Assembly: GCF_000297095.1 (NCBI RefSeq) | Contig: NZ_AEEA01000051.1 | Location: forward strand, 8,252-72,251 | DNA: 64,000 nucleotides | Source of the DNA: Treponema primitia ZAS-1 | Lineage (GTDB): Bacteria; Spirochaetota; Spirochaetia; Treponematales; Breznakiellaceae | Direction: 5' to 3' | In this document: piece after piece, positions 1-8,209 of the stretch | Position numbering within the stretch: the first letter of the stretch is position 1 | Layout of the letters: every line of letters begins with the position of its first letter | Made by a program: the position numbers and the translations under genes | The notes under the pieces: generated by a model | Told to the model about the DNA's origin: nothing | Databases searched by the model: none | Seen by the model: only the letters and a program-made list of their open reading frames with translations

Positions 1-1124
1 ACCGCTGCGGCTATTGCAGTTATAACTGCGGCCATGAATTTAACCGGAAGAAACTTACCATGGATGAAGTCCGTGAAGAAGTGAAGATCCTGGAACAGAT
101 GGGCCACAAGCGGATAGCCCTGGAAGCGGGGGAACACGATACGGAATGTCCCATCGATTATATCCTGGAATGTATGCACACTATTTATGGAATGAAATTT
201 GAAAATGGCGAAATCCGGCGGATCAACGTTAATATCGCCGCTACCACGGTGGAAAACTACAAAAAGCTCAACGATGTCGGCATCGGTACCTATATCCTCT
301 TTCAGGAAACCTATCATCAGCCTACCTACGATACGGTCCACCACTCGGGGCCAAAGAAAGACTACGCCTACCATCTCACCGCCTTTGACCGGGCTCACCT
401 GGGAGGTATTGATGATGTGGGGGGCGGGGTTCTCTTCGGCCTGGCTGACCCATACTTTGAAGTATTAGGTCTCATGATCCACAACGAACATTTGGAAGAG
501 CAATTCAACGTGGGGTTCCACACCATTTCTGTGCCCCGGATCTGCCCCGCCGCAGGGACGGATACCACGGACTTCCCCAACCTGGTGGATGACGCCACCT
601 TTGAGCGGATCGTGGCCATCATACGCCTGGCGGTTCCCTTTACGGGGATGATCCTCTCTACCCGGGAAAATCACGCCATGCGGGGGAAACTCCTGCAGCT
701 GGGGATCTCCCAGATCAGCGCCGGTTCCAGCACCGAAGTGGGTGGCTATTCCAAACGGGAACACCAGGAGCAGTCCAATCCGCAGTTTTTTGTGAACGAT
801 GAACGGACCGCCCTGGAAATTATCACCGAGCTTATGGACGATGGTTACATTCCCAGTTTTTGTACCGCCTGTTACCGCAGCGGCCGGACCGGGGATCGCT
901 TTATGAGCCTTGCCAAGTCCGGGCAGATCAAAAATGTCTGCCTCCCCAATGCCCTGATGACCCTCTCTGAGTTTTCTTCGGATTACGGCGATGAATCCTT
1001 TAAAAAGAAGGCCGCCGCCGCCATTGCCCGTGAATTGCCGGGGATCGCCAACGAAAAGATCCGCACGAAAGCGGCGGCGAATTTGGAAAGAATCAGAGCG
1101 GGCAAACGGGATTTTTATTTTTGA
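1..1124 (+). CDS. hydG: [FeFe]-hydrogenase maturase HydG, 5'-truncated by window edge
   Basis: HydG is a radical-SAM tyrosine lyase that splits tyrosine into p-cresol and the CO and cyanide ligands of the [FeFe]-hydrogenase H-cluster. The reading frame is open from base 3, so the true start lies outside the window; about 373 residues are visible of the roughly 470 usual for the family. The first visible residues, RCGYC, are the second half of the CX3CX2C cluster motif. Near the C-terminus CTACYRSGRTGDRFM followed by a Cys after 22 residues gives CX2CX22C, the second [4Fe-4S] site that separates HydG from ThiH. hydE starts 17 bp downstream, so the two are probably cotranscribed. The hydrogenase itself and HydF are not in view. 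The identification is firm; only the missing N-terminus is uncertain. Confidence 0.96.
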   Translation, partial: RCGYCSYNCGHEFNRKKLTMDEVREEVKILEQMGHKRIALEAGEHDTECPIDYILECMHTIYGMKFENGEIRRINVNIAATTVENYKKLNDVGIGTYILFQETYHQPTYDTVHHSGPKKDYAYHLTAFDRAHLGGIDDVGGGVLFGLADPYFEVLGLMIHNEHLEEQFNVGFHTISVPRICPAAGTDTTDFPNLVDDATFERIVAIIRLAVPFTGMILSTRENHAMRGKLLQLGISQISAGSSTEVGGYSKREHQEQSNPQFFVNDERTALEIITELMDDGYIPSFCTACYRSGRTGDRFMSLAKSGQIKNVCLPNALMTLSEFSSDYGDESFKKKAAAAIARELPGIANEKIRTKAAANLERIRAGKRDFYF

Positions 1125-1140
1125 GGGCCGTTGTTTGGGG

Positions 1141-2160
1141 ATGCGCATGATAGATCTATCCGGCGACGCAGCAATCTTACACTATATCACCACCGACGAC
1201 CCTGTCGAGGCGGAGGCCCTCTACGCTGCGGCACGGGAAGTGCGTGAGGAACACTACGACCGGGATGTATATTTCCGGGGGCTCATCGAATTCACCAATT
1301 ATTGCAAGAACGACTGTTACTACTGCGGCATACGGCATAGTAACAGTACTGCTGAACGGTACCGCCTTTCCCTGGAACAGATACTCTACTGCTGCCAAAT
1401 GGGGGACATGCTGGGCTACCGGAGTTTCGTGCTCCAGGGCGGGGAGGACCCCGCTTTCACCGACGACCGGATCACGGAAATGGTGTCGGCCATACGCCGG
1501 GAATACCCGGGACACGCCATAACCCTGTCCATAGGGGAACGGAAGCGGGAAAGTTACGAGCGGTTTTTCCGGGCCGGGGCGAACCGCTACCTGCTCCGCC
1601 ACGAAACCGCCAATGACGAACACTACCGAAAACTCCACCCTGCGGCCATGAGCCTGGCGGAACGGAAGGACTGCCTCTTTGCCCTGCGGGATATCGGCTA
1701 CCAGGTGGGCGCGGGGTTTATGGTAGGAACCCCTTATCAGACTCCCGAATGTCTCCTGGAGGATCTCCGCTTCCTTGAAGAACTGGACCCCCACATGGTA
1801 GGCATAGGCCCCTTCATCCCCCAGGGCGACACCCCATTCGGCAGCCACCCCGGTGGAAGCCTGGAACAAACCCTAAGGATGCTGGCCCTGACCCGGCTGC
1901 TCCTCCCCAAAACGCTGCTTCCCGCCACCACCGCCCTGGGGACCATAAACCCCCGGGGCCGGGAACTGGGCCTTTTAGCCGGGGCCAACGTGGTGATGCC
2001 CAACCTTTCCCCAAAGGCTGTCCGCAAACTCTACGCCCTTTACGACAACAAGATCTGCACCGGTGACGAAGCCGCAGAATGCCGGCTTTGTATGGAAGGC
2101 AGGATTAGGGATTACGGCTTTGTCCCCGACATGGGCCGGGGAGATTCCCGGGTAGGCTAA
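1141..2160 (+). CDS. hydE: [FeFe]-hydrogenase maturase HydE
   Basis: Radical-SAM protein of about 339 residues that works with HydG and HydF to build the dithiomethylamine bridge of the H-cluster. The cluster motif CKNDCYYC (C55, C59, C62 from this start) is the canonical CX3CX2C. The regions LIEFTNYC, YRSFVLQGGEDP and GIGPFIPQGDTPF are typical of HydE within the BioB-like family. The frame stays open well upstream, but ATG at 1141 gives the usual family length and sits after hydG; ATG at 1147 is an alternative. BioB or PylB would be the other candidates, but adjacency to hydG settles it. It is the second gene of a maturation operon that may run to 2160. The gene density of GC-rich codons matches its neighbours. 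Confidence 0.95.
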   Translation: MRMIDLSGDAAILHYITTDDPVEAEALYAAAREVREEHYDRDVYFRGLIEFTNYCKNDCYYCGIRHSNSTAERYRLSLEQILYCCQMGDMLGYRSFVLQGGEDPAFTDDRITEMVSAIRREYPGHAITLSIGERKRESYERFFRAGANRYLLRHETANDEHYRKLHPAAMSLAERKDCLFALRDIGYQVGAGFMVGTPYQTPECLLEDLRFLEELDPHMVGIGPFIPQGDTPFGSHPGGSLEQTLRMLALTRLLLPKTLLPATTALGTINPRGRELGLLAGANVVMPNLSPKAVRKLYALYDNKICTGDEAAECRLCMEGRIRDYGFVPDMGRGDSRVG

Positions 2161-2188
2161 TTCTTTACAGGGTAAAAACTTACGTCTT

Positions 2189-2262
2189 TGGGCGCTACAT
2201 GATTCGAACATGTGACCCCCACGGTGTAAACGTGGTGCTCTAACCAGCTGAGCTAAGCGCCC
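2189..2262 (-). tRNA. tRNA-Val (anticodon TAC)
   Basis: Read on the minus strand, a 7-bp acceptor stem (GGGCGCT with AGCGCCC) encloses a D arm (AGCTCAGCTGGTTAGAGC), an anticodon stem CCACG/CGTGG with 7-nt loop TTTACAC, and a T arm with GTTCGAATC. Loop positions 3-5 give TAC, the valine anticodon. The discriminator base is A at 2189. The bases after it are not CCA, so CCA must be added after transcription. Confidence 0.95.
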
Positions 2263-2324
2263 GATTTGAAAAAACTACCATAAATGAGCTTCCTGGTCAA
2301 GATAAACGGGCAGGAGCCCTGGCC

Positions 2325-3089
2325 TTAAAGAGCAACCTTTAGGAGGGCAATCTTCCGTTCCTCGAACAAACGCTCTTTTTCCACGGGAACCTCTTCATCG
2401 GTAATAACCATGCTTATGTTGTTGAAGGGTAGAAGAGGCACTAAACCCCGTTTGGAAAACTTTTCAGACTCCGTAAGGATGATCACCCGCTCCGCCTGTT
2501 TTGCCATATCCCGTACTGTTTCGGAACGGAGGTGATCATTTCCGGTAAAGCCCTGGTCCTCAGAAAAGCCATCGGTCCCGATAAAGAGTTTATCCACCGA
2601 GAAGCCCTGGGCACAGGCCCGTGCAATGGGCCCCACCATGACCTGGGATTCGTTCTGGTAATCCCCGCCCAGGAGTACAATCTTTGCCTGGGGCAGCCGC
2701 CGGATATAGGCGGCGATAAAAGCGGAATTGGTGATGATCCGCACATCCCGCCGCTTGGACGCCAGCTCCTCCGCAAGGATGGCGCAGCAGGAGCCTGATT
2801 CAATCATCACCGCCTCGCCGTCCTTTACCAGTTCCAAGGCGGCTCGGGCGATTTTCCGTTTGGTTTCATAGTGGTAACTCAGCCGGTTATTGATATCATC
2901 GCCGGAACCGGGACTAACATAGCCCTTTTCATGGCGTATAATTCCCTTTTCTTGCAGCTGATCCAGGTCCTTCCTCAGGGTTACCTTGGAGACCCCCATC
3001 ATTTCCGCCAGTTTTGCTACCTCAATGCGCTCACTGGCGGCGATGGTATCAAGCATTTTTTTCCAGCGTTCATTTTGCTTTTTGGTCAT
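2325..3089 (-). CDS. DeoR-family transcriptional regulator
   Basis: A 254-residue regulator with an N-terminal DeoR winged helix-turn-helix (about residues 15-60, containing AKLAEMMGVSKVTLRKDL) and a C-terminal DeoRC sugar-phosphate sensor domain (about 75-240, with IITNSAFIAAYI, VLLGG and FIGTDGF). Family members usually repress sugar-use operons and are released by a phosphorylated sugar. Its start overlaps the stop of the activase by ATGA (3086-3089), so the two are translationally coupled. It lies beside, and divergent from, a ROK kinase and a glycyl radical enzyme, which suggests that it controls this locus. The tandem 21-bp-spaced repeats at 3928-3967 are a candidate operator. The ligand cannot be read from the sequence. 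Confidence 0.92.
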   Translation of the reverse strand: MTKKQNERWKKMLDTIAASERIEVAKLAEMMGVSKVTLRKDLDQLQEKGIIRHEKGYVSPGSGDDINNRLSYHYETKRKIARAALELVKDGEAVMIESGSCCAILAEELASKRRDVRIITNSAFIAAYIRRLPQAKIVLLGGDYQNESQVMVGPIARACAQGFSVDKLFIGTDGFSEDQGFTGNDHLRSETVRDMAKQAERVIILTESEKFSKRGLVPLLPFNNISMVITDEEVPVEKERLFEERKIALLKVAL

Positions 3090-3862
3090 GCGTCTATTCC
3101 CCGGTCAATAAGGACCTGACGATACTCTGTCAAATCTTCCCGGTGCAGCTGGGGTATACCGTGCATAGGATAGGGGATCCCCAGATCCTCATATTTTTTT
3201 TCCCCAAACTGATGAAAGGGAAGAAGTTCGACCTTGGATATACCCATGGCAGTAAATAAACGGGCGAAACCCTCGGCATCTTCAAGGCTGTTGTTAAAGC
3301 CGGGAATCACCGGAATACGGGGGAGTACGTTCTTCCCCCTATCCAGGGCTGTTTGCAAGTTGGCAAGACAGGCTTCGTTGGAGACCGTAGTACCTTCGAT
3401 ATGGCGCTCCCGGTCGTAATGCTTCACATCAATAAGAAGGAGATCCACATGGTTGATACATTCCTGCCAAACCGCTGCGGGAGCCAGGGCGCTGGTTTCG
3501 ATAGCCCTATGTATTTTTTCTTCCCCCAGGCGGTCAAGTAAGGCGGTGGCAAAACCGGCCTGCAGGAGCACTTCGCCGCCCGAAAGGGTAACACCGCCCC
3601 CCGACTCCTCGTAGAAAGGGCGATCCTGGAGGCAGGTCTCCATGACCTCTTCTACCGTGTAATACCGTATATCGGCGGAAAGCCGGTTAGATGCGGTAAC
3701 GCCCCCAAGGCCGACGGTCCCAAGACCGGCTTCCTGGGATTCCGGATTGGAACACCAGCGGCAGCGCAGCGGGCAGCCCTTAAAAAAGACCACCGTTCGT
3801 ATGCCGGGGCCATCGTGGAGGCTGAATTTCTGAATATTAAAGAGCAGCGCTTTAACCGGCAT
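3086..3862 (-). CDS. Glycyl radical enzyme activating enzyme (PflA-like radical SAM)
   Basis: A 258-residue radical-SAM activase that installs the glycyl radical on a partner enzyme, almost certainly the GRE at 4992-7406. The N-terminus NIQKFSLHDGPGIRT followed by C30-PLR-C34-RW-C37 is the signature of GRE activases, and GGGVTLSGGE is the SAM-binding GGE region. Many activases of hydratase-type GREs carry an inserted two-cluster ferredoxin domain after the radical-SAM motif. Here that interval (about residues 40-65) is short and has no cysteines, as in the PflA type. The ATG at 3862 is the only start that keeps the conserved N-terminus. It has no Shine-Dalgarno and lies about 7 nt from a TATAGT -10 box, so the mRNA may be leaderless. 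Confidence 0.93.
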   Translation of the reverse strand: MPVKALLFNIQKFSLHDGPGIRTVVFFKGCPLRCRWCSNPESQEAGLGTVGLGGVTASNRLSADIRYYTVEEVMETCLQDRPFYEESGGGVTLSGGEVLLQAGFATALLDRLGEEKIHRAIETSALAPAAVWQECINHVDLLLIDVKHYDRERHIEGTTVSNEACLANLQTALDRGKNVLPRIPVIPGFNNSLEDAEGFARLFTAMGISKVELLPFHQFGEKKYEDLGIPYPMHGIPQLHREDLTEYRQVLIDRGIDA

Positions 3863-3868
3863 GTTTAT

Positions 3869-3898
3869 ACTATATACTTATTCCTTGGCAAATGTCAA
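3869..3898 (-). promoter_or_regulatory. Promoter of the activase-DeoR operon
   Basis: On the minus strand TTGACA (3893-3898) is followed after 18 bp by TATAGT (3869-3874). The predicted transcription start is at or next to the ATG at 3862. Confidence 0.65.
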
Positions 3899-3927
3899 GA
3901 AATTACCTATTTTTGCTTACCCCTATA

Positions 3928-3967
3928 CTTATTTTAATAACTTTTTTTCTTATTTTAGAAACTTTTT
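3928..3967. promoter_or_regulatory. Tandem direct repeats, candidate DeoR operator
   Basis: CTTATTTTAATAACTTTTT (3928-3946) is repeated as CTTATTTTAGAAACTTTTT (3949-3967), two mismatches, with a 21-bp period (two helical turns). A weaker third copy can be aligned one period upstream near 3907. The block lies between the divergent promoters and ends 2 bp before the ROK -35 box. Regulator binding here is inferred. Confidence 0.5.
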
Positions 3968-3969
3968 CC

Positions 3970-3998
3970 TTGACAAGCTTTAAGTTCGGATTTATCAT
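3970..3998 (+). promoter_or_regulatory. Promoter of the ROK kinase-GRE operon
   Basis: TTGACA (3970-3975), a 17-bp spacer, then TATCAT (3993-3998). The ATG at 4005 is 6 nt beyond the -10 box, so the transcript should begin at the start codon. Confidence 0.7.
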
Positions 3999-4004
3999 TA
4001 TTTT

Positions 4005-4979
4005 ATGGATCTACATACCATAGGTATTGATGTTGGCGGAACTAAAGCGGCTTACGGACTTCTTAATGGGCAGAAGGAGATAATCCGGCGCCGTTCCCAT
4101 CCTTCGGACGATACCGCAAGTCCGGAGGAATTTTTCGATACCATTGTGGCCAACATCAAAGACCTTATGGCTGCAGAGGGTCTGAAAAAAGAAGATATCC
4201 GGGGGATTGGTATCGGAATGCCCTCCTTCGTCCTTTTTGAGGAGGGACGGATTATCAAAACCACCAACCTGACGAAAATCCACGACTTCCCCGCCCGTAC
4301 CTATCTGATGGAAAAGCTTGGGGGGATACGGGTGCTCATCGACAACGATTCCCATACCGGGGCTATTGCGGAACACCGGCAGGGGGCGGGGCGGGGGTTT
4401 GAGAATATGATCTACTGCCCCATCAGCACCGGGATTTCTTCGGGGATCATCATAGACGGGAAACTCTTCCGGGGCCGTTACGGCTGGTCCGGGGAAAGCG
4501 GCCACATGATCGTTACCCCCGATGACGGAGTGGAATGCGGCTGTGGAAACCGGGGCTGCCTCATGTCATGGAGTTCCGGCTCCATGATCATCAAACATAT
4601 TGAAAAATGGATTGAACAGGGTGAGCAGTCCATCATGCCCCAACTGGCGGGCGGCGGAAAAATCACCGCGTTCCACCTCGGCAGCGCCTACAACGCAGGG
4701 GATGCGCTGGCCCATCGGGCCTACGATCAGATGGTGAAGTACCTGGGTATTTGGATCTATAACCTGTACGTCACCCTGAACATAAATTGTTTTGTCTTCG
4801 GAGGCGGCCTCCTTAAACTGAGCCAACAGCTTATGGATGGGGGAAAGAAAACCGCCATCCTCGAAGATATGAAAGAAGTTTTTGACGGGTACAATAAAAA
4901 CGATATGCCCGTGTATTTCAAAGAGGCGGAGCTGGGGAATGACTTCGGCATTATCGGCGCCGCAGAATTACTATTTTAG
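4005..4979 (+). CDS. ROK-family sugar kinase
   Basis: A 324-residue ROK (repressor/ORF/kinase) protein without the DNA-binding domain, so probably a sugar or anhydrosugar kinase. IGIDVGGTKAAYG at residues 6-18 is the phosphate-binding ATP loop. DNDSHTG carries the expected catalytic Asp of the ROK DN motif, and CGCGNRGC is the ROK zinc-binding cluster. The start must be the ATG at 4005, because the conserved first strand begins five residues later. There is no ribosome-binding site and the -10 box ends 6 nt upstream, so the mRNA looks leaderless. The GRE starts 12 bp downstream, implying that the kinase makes the phosphorylated substrate of the GRE. Substrate identity is unknown. Confidence 0.9.
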   Translation: MDLHTIGIDVGGTKAAYGLLNGQKEIIRRRSHPSDDTASPEEFFDTIVANIKDLMAAEGLKKEDIRGIGIGMPSFVLFEEGRIIKTTNLTKIHDFPARTYLMEKLGGIRVLIDNDSHTGAIAEHRQGAGRGFENMIYCPISTGISSGIIIDGKLFRGRYGWSGESGHMIVTPDDGVECGCGNRGCLMSWSSGSMIIKHIEKWIEQGEQSIMPQLAGGGKITAFHLGSAYNAGDALAHRAYDQMVKYLGIWIYNLYVTLNINCFVFGGGLLKLSQQLMDGGKKTAILEDMKEVFDGYNKNDMPVYFKEAELGNDFGIIGAAELLF

Positions 4980-4991
4980 AAGGAAGGCATC

Positions 4992-7406
4992 ATGGGTAAC
5001 TATTTCGGAAATCTGACAAGCAGGATGAGCCGGTTCCGGCTGGAACTGTTGAACGCAAAACCCCAGGTCTGTGTGGAGCGGGCCAAAATAACCACAAACG
5101 TCTATCGGGAAAATATGGATCAGCCCCTGGCGATACGGCGGGCGCTGATGCTTAAAAATGTCCTCGAAAAGATGAGCATTTATATAGAAGATGAAACCCT
5201 TATTGTGGGGAATCAGGCTGCAAGTAACCGCTCCGCCCCCATATTCCCCGAATACGCCATGGACTGGGTCATTGATGAACTTGATAAATTTGACCAGCGG
5301 GACGGGGACCGGTTTTACATAACGGAAGAAAACAAAGAAGCCCTCCGCACCATAGCCCCCTTCTGGGAACATAATACCGTAAAAGACCGGGGGCTTGCCG
5401 CCATGCCCGCATCGGCACGGGTTTTTTATGACCTGGGGATTATCAAGGCCGAGGGGAATATCACTTCCGGGGATGCCCACCTGGCGGTGGATTATAAGCG
5501 TGTGCTGGCGGAGGGCCTTCTTGAATACAAGCGGCGGTCGGCAGAAAAGCTGAACAGCCTGGATCTCACGGATTATAAAAATCTCCATAAATCGTATTTC
5601 TACCGGGGTATAATCATCACCATGGATGCGGTAATTGCCTTTGCCAAGCGCTACGCCGATCTGGCGGCAACAATGGCGGAGACTGAAAAAAACGACGGCC
5701 GCCGGAAGGAACTGCTTGAAATAGCCCGCATCCTTGTAAAGGTTCCTGCCCACGGCGCAGAGACTTTCTACGAAGCGGTACAGGCGCTGTGGCTTGTCCA
5801 TCTGGTACTCCAGATAGAAAGCAACGGCCATTCCCTTTCATACGGAAGGATGGATCAGTATCTCTATCCCTATTATCAAAAAGATATCGATGCCGCTCGT
5901 ACTACCGAAGAAACCGCCTGCGAACTCCTGACCAACCTATGGATGAAAACCTTTACGATCAACAAAATACGCAGCTGGTCCCATACCCGGTTTTCCGCCG
6001 GGAGCCCCCTATACCAAAACGTGACCATAGGCGGACAGATCCTTGAAAATGATTCCCCCCATGATGCGGTAAATCCCCTCTCCTTCCTTATTCTGAAAAG
6101 TGTGGCCCGGACCAAATTACCCCAGCCAAATCTGACGGTACGGTATCACCAGAAACTTGACCCGCAGTTTCTTAAGGACTGCATAGAAGTGGTGCGCCTC
6201 GGCTTCGGTATGCCCGCCTTTAACAGCGATGAGATCATCATCCCCTCTTTTTTGGAAAAGGGGATCGCCAAACCGGATGCGTACAATTACAGTGCCATCG
6301 GCTGTGTAGAAGTCGCCGTACCGGGCAAGTGGGGCTACCGGGTAACCGGTATGAGTTTTCTCAATTTTCCCAAGTCCCTGTTAATTGCTATGAACGACGG
6401 CATAGATATTGAAAGCGGCAAAAAAGTGTGCGAAGGCATCGGACATTTTACCTCATGGAAGAACTATGATGATGTAAAAAAAGCATGGGACAAGATTATT
6501 CGTGAGTTTACCCGTCAGTGCGTCATCATTGACTCCTGCGCCGATACGGTTCTGGAACGGGATACCGCCGACATATTCTGTTCCGCGCTCTGCGACGACT
6601 GTATCGAGCGGGGGCTTAACTTAAAAGAAGGGGGCGCGGTCTACGATTTTATCAGCGACCTCCAGGTAGGCATCGCAAACCTTGCCGACAGTCTTGCGGC
6701 GATTAAAAAATGCGTATTCGAGGACAAATCCGTCGGCACAGAAGAACTGTGGGACGCGCTGCAAAACAACTTTGCGGGTAATGAGGGGGAACGTATACGG
6801 AAACTCCTCATCGCCGCACCCAAGTACGGTAACGATGATGACTACGTGGATTTGCTCGTGCGTGGAGCCTATGACGTTTATATTGACGAAATGAAAAAAT
6901 ATCATAATACCCGCTACGGACGCGGGCCAATCGGCGGTATTTATTATGCCGGTACTTCGTCCATTTCGGCGAATGTTCCCCAGGGCGCCGGTACAACGGC
7001 GACCCCCGACGGACGAAAAGCGGGGGAACCCTTGGCGGAAGGATGTTCACCCAGCCATAGTATGGACCGGCATGGTCCTACGGCGGTCTTTAAGTCTGTG
7101 TCCAAGCTGCCTACCTCGGAAATCACCGGCGGTGTTTTGCTCAATCAAAAAGTAACCCCGGCCATGTTGGAAACCGAAGAAAACCGGGAAAAACTCATCT
7201 TTCTACTCCATGCTTTTTTTGCCCGGCTCGGCGGTTTCCATGTTCAGTTTAATGTGGTATCCAGGGAGACTCTGCTGGATGCCCAGATCAACCCAGAAAA
7301 GCATCGGGATCTCATCGTCCGGGTGGCGGGTTACAGCGCCTTCTTCAACGTCCTTTCCCGTCAGACCCAGGACGATATTATTGAAAGAACAGAGCAGATT
7401 ATTTAA
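4992..7406 (+). CDS. Glycyl radical enzyme, pyruvate formate-lyase-like / dehydratase family
   Basis: An 804-residue glycyl radical enzyme. The thiyl radical Cys is C438 in AIGCVEVAVPG, with the CxE arrangement typical of the dehydratase/lyase branch rather than PFL itself (which has CC). The glycyl radical site is G780 in RVAGYSAFF, 24 residues from the C-terminus. An AAGGAAGG-like site precedes the ATG. It follows a ROK kinase and is divergent from its activase and a DeoR regulator. In E. coli the related YbiW and PflD act on 1,5-anhydrohexitol 6-phosphates, so a kinase-GRE pair acting on an anhydrosugar or another polyol phosphate is a reasonable hypothesis. Glycerol dehydratase, choline lyase or PFL are less supported. 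The family is firm; the substrate is open. Confidence 0.93.
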   Translation: MGNYFGNLTSRMSRFRLELLNAKPQVCVERAKITTNVYRENMDQPLAIRRALMLKNVLEKMSIYIEDETLIVGNQAASNRSAPIFPEYAMDWVIDELDKFDQRDGDRFYITEENKEALRTIAPFWEHNTVKDRGLAAMPASARVFYDLGIIKAEGNITSGDAHLAVDYKRVLAEGLLEYKRRSAEKLNSLDLTDYKNLHKSYFYRGIIITMDAVIAFAKRYADLAATMAETEKNDGRRKELLEIARILVKVPAHGAETFYEAVQALWLVHLVLQIESNGHSLSYGRMDQYLYPYYQKDIDAARTTEETACELLTNLWMKTFTINKIRSWSHTRFSAGSPLYQNVTIGGQILENDSPHDAVNPLSFLILKSVARTKLPQPNLTVRYHQKLDPQFLKDCIEVVRLGFGMPAFNSDEIIIPSFLEKGIAKPDAYNYSAIGCVEVAVPGKWGYRVTGMSFLNFPKSLLIAMNDGIDIESGKKVCEGIGHFTSWKNYDDVKKAWDKIIREFTRQCVIIDSCADTVLERDTADIFCSALCDDCIERGLNLKEGGAVYDFISDLQVGIANLADSLAAIKKCVFEDKSVGTEELWDALQNNFAGNEGERIRKLLIAAPKYGNDDDYVDLLVRGAYDVYIDEMKKYHNTRYGRGPIGGIYYAGTSSISANVPQGAGTTATPDGRKAGEPLAEGCSPSHSMDRHGPTAVFKSVSKLPTSEITGGVLLNQKVTPAMLETEENREKLIFLLHAFFARLGGFHVQFNVVSRETLLDAQINPEKHRDLIVRVAGYSAFFNVLSRQTQDDIIERTEQII

Positions 7407-7411
7407 GGTTG

Positions 7412-8209
7412 CTAGAGATTGTACTCCACCTGGGGCTGGGAGATTGCCAGATGCAGCACTTCCAGGATCTTCTTCCGCAGGACAATAAAATCATCGTTGT
7501 TCCGATCCCGGGTTTCCCCAAGGTTCACGTCGAATATGTCGGTAATTTGACCCGGCCGTGGGGTCATGATCACAATACGGGTGCTCAGGGCTATGGCCTC
7601 GTCCACATCATGGGTAACCATAACCATGGTGGTATTGGTTTTGTTCCATACATCAAGTAACAGGGCCTGAAGCTCTATCCGCTTAAAGGCGTCCAAAGCG
7701 CCCAGGGGCTCATCCAGAAGCAGTACCTTGGGCTCATTTATCAGGGCCCGGATTATGGCGACCCGCTGGGCCATACCTCCGGAGATTTCATGGGGGTAGG
7801 ATTTTTCAAACCCCGTAAGGCCAATCATATCAATATAATTCCGTACCCGGCCCTCCTGTCCCTGGTACACGCCCCGGGCTTTAAGCCCCATGGCAACATT
7901 GTCATGGACCGAAGCCCAGGGGAACAGGGTGGACTGTTGAAAAACATAGCCCTGTTCATGGCTGGGTCCGGCAATTTCCTGCCCGTCAATGGCAAGCGTC
8001 CCCGATTGAGGGCGGTCAAGCCCGGCGATGAGCCTGAGCAGGGTGGTCTTACCGCAGCCGGATGGACCCACGATGGAAACAAATTCACCCTTAGCAATTT
8101 CCAGATCAATATCCTTTAACGCATACAGGGGATTGCCGTTGGTATCCCGGTATATCCGGTTAACCTTTTTTATATCAATTAAGGTATCCTTAGCTAAAGC
8201 ATCGCTCAT
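7412..8209 (-). CDS. ABC transporter ATP-binding protein, SsuB/TauB/NrtD type
   Basis: A 265-residue ATPase that powers uptake with the permease and binding protein encoded just upstream. Walker A is GPSGCGKT at residues 48-55, the signature is ISGGMAQR (Ile replacing the usual Leu), and Walker B is VLLLDEPLGALD. A His switch follows in VMVTHDVDEA. The QSTLFPWASVHDNV Q-loop wording is characteristic of the nitrate/sulfonate/taurine/pyrimidine-precursor group. The start overlaps the permease stop by ATGA. It ends 5 bp from the convergent GRE gene. Transport substrate cannot be told from the ATPase. Confidence 0.93.
   Translation of the reverse strand: MSDALAKDTLIDIKKVNRIYRDTNGNPLYALKDIDLEIAKGEFVSIVGPSGCGKTTLLRLIAGLDRPQSGTLAIDGQEIAGPSHEQGYVFQQSTLFPWASVHDNVAMGLKARGVYQGQEGRVRNYIDMIGLTGFEKSYPHEISGGMAQRVAIIRALINEPKVLLLDEPLGALDAFKRIELQALLLDVWNKTNTTMVMVTHDVDEAIALSTRIVIMTPRPGQITDIFDVNLGETRDRNNDDFIVLRKKILEVLHLAISQPQVEYNL

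Noticed and set aside
465..1148. 227-codon open frame antisense to hydG
   Set aside because: Shadow of a GC-rich gene; no family motifs and no start signals.
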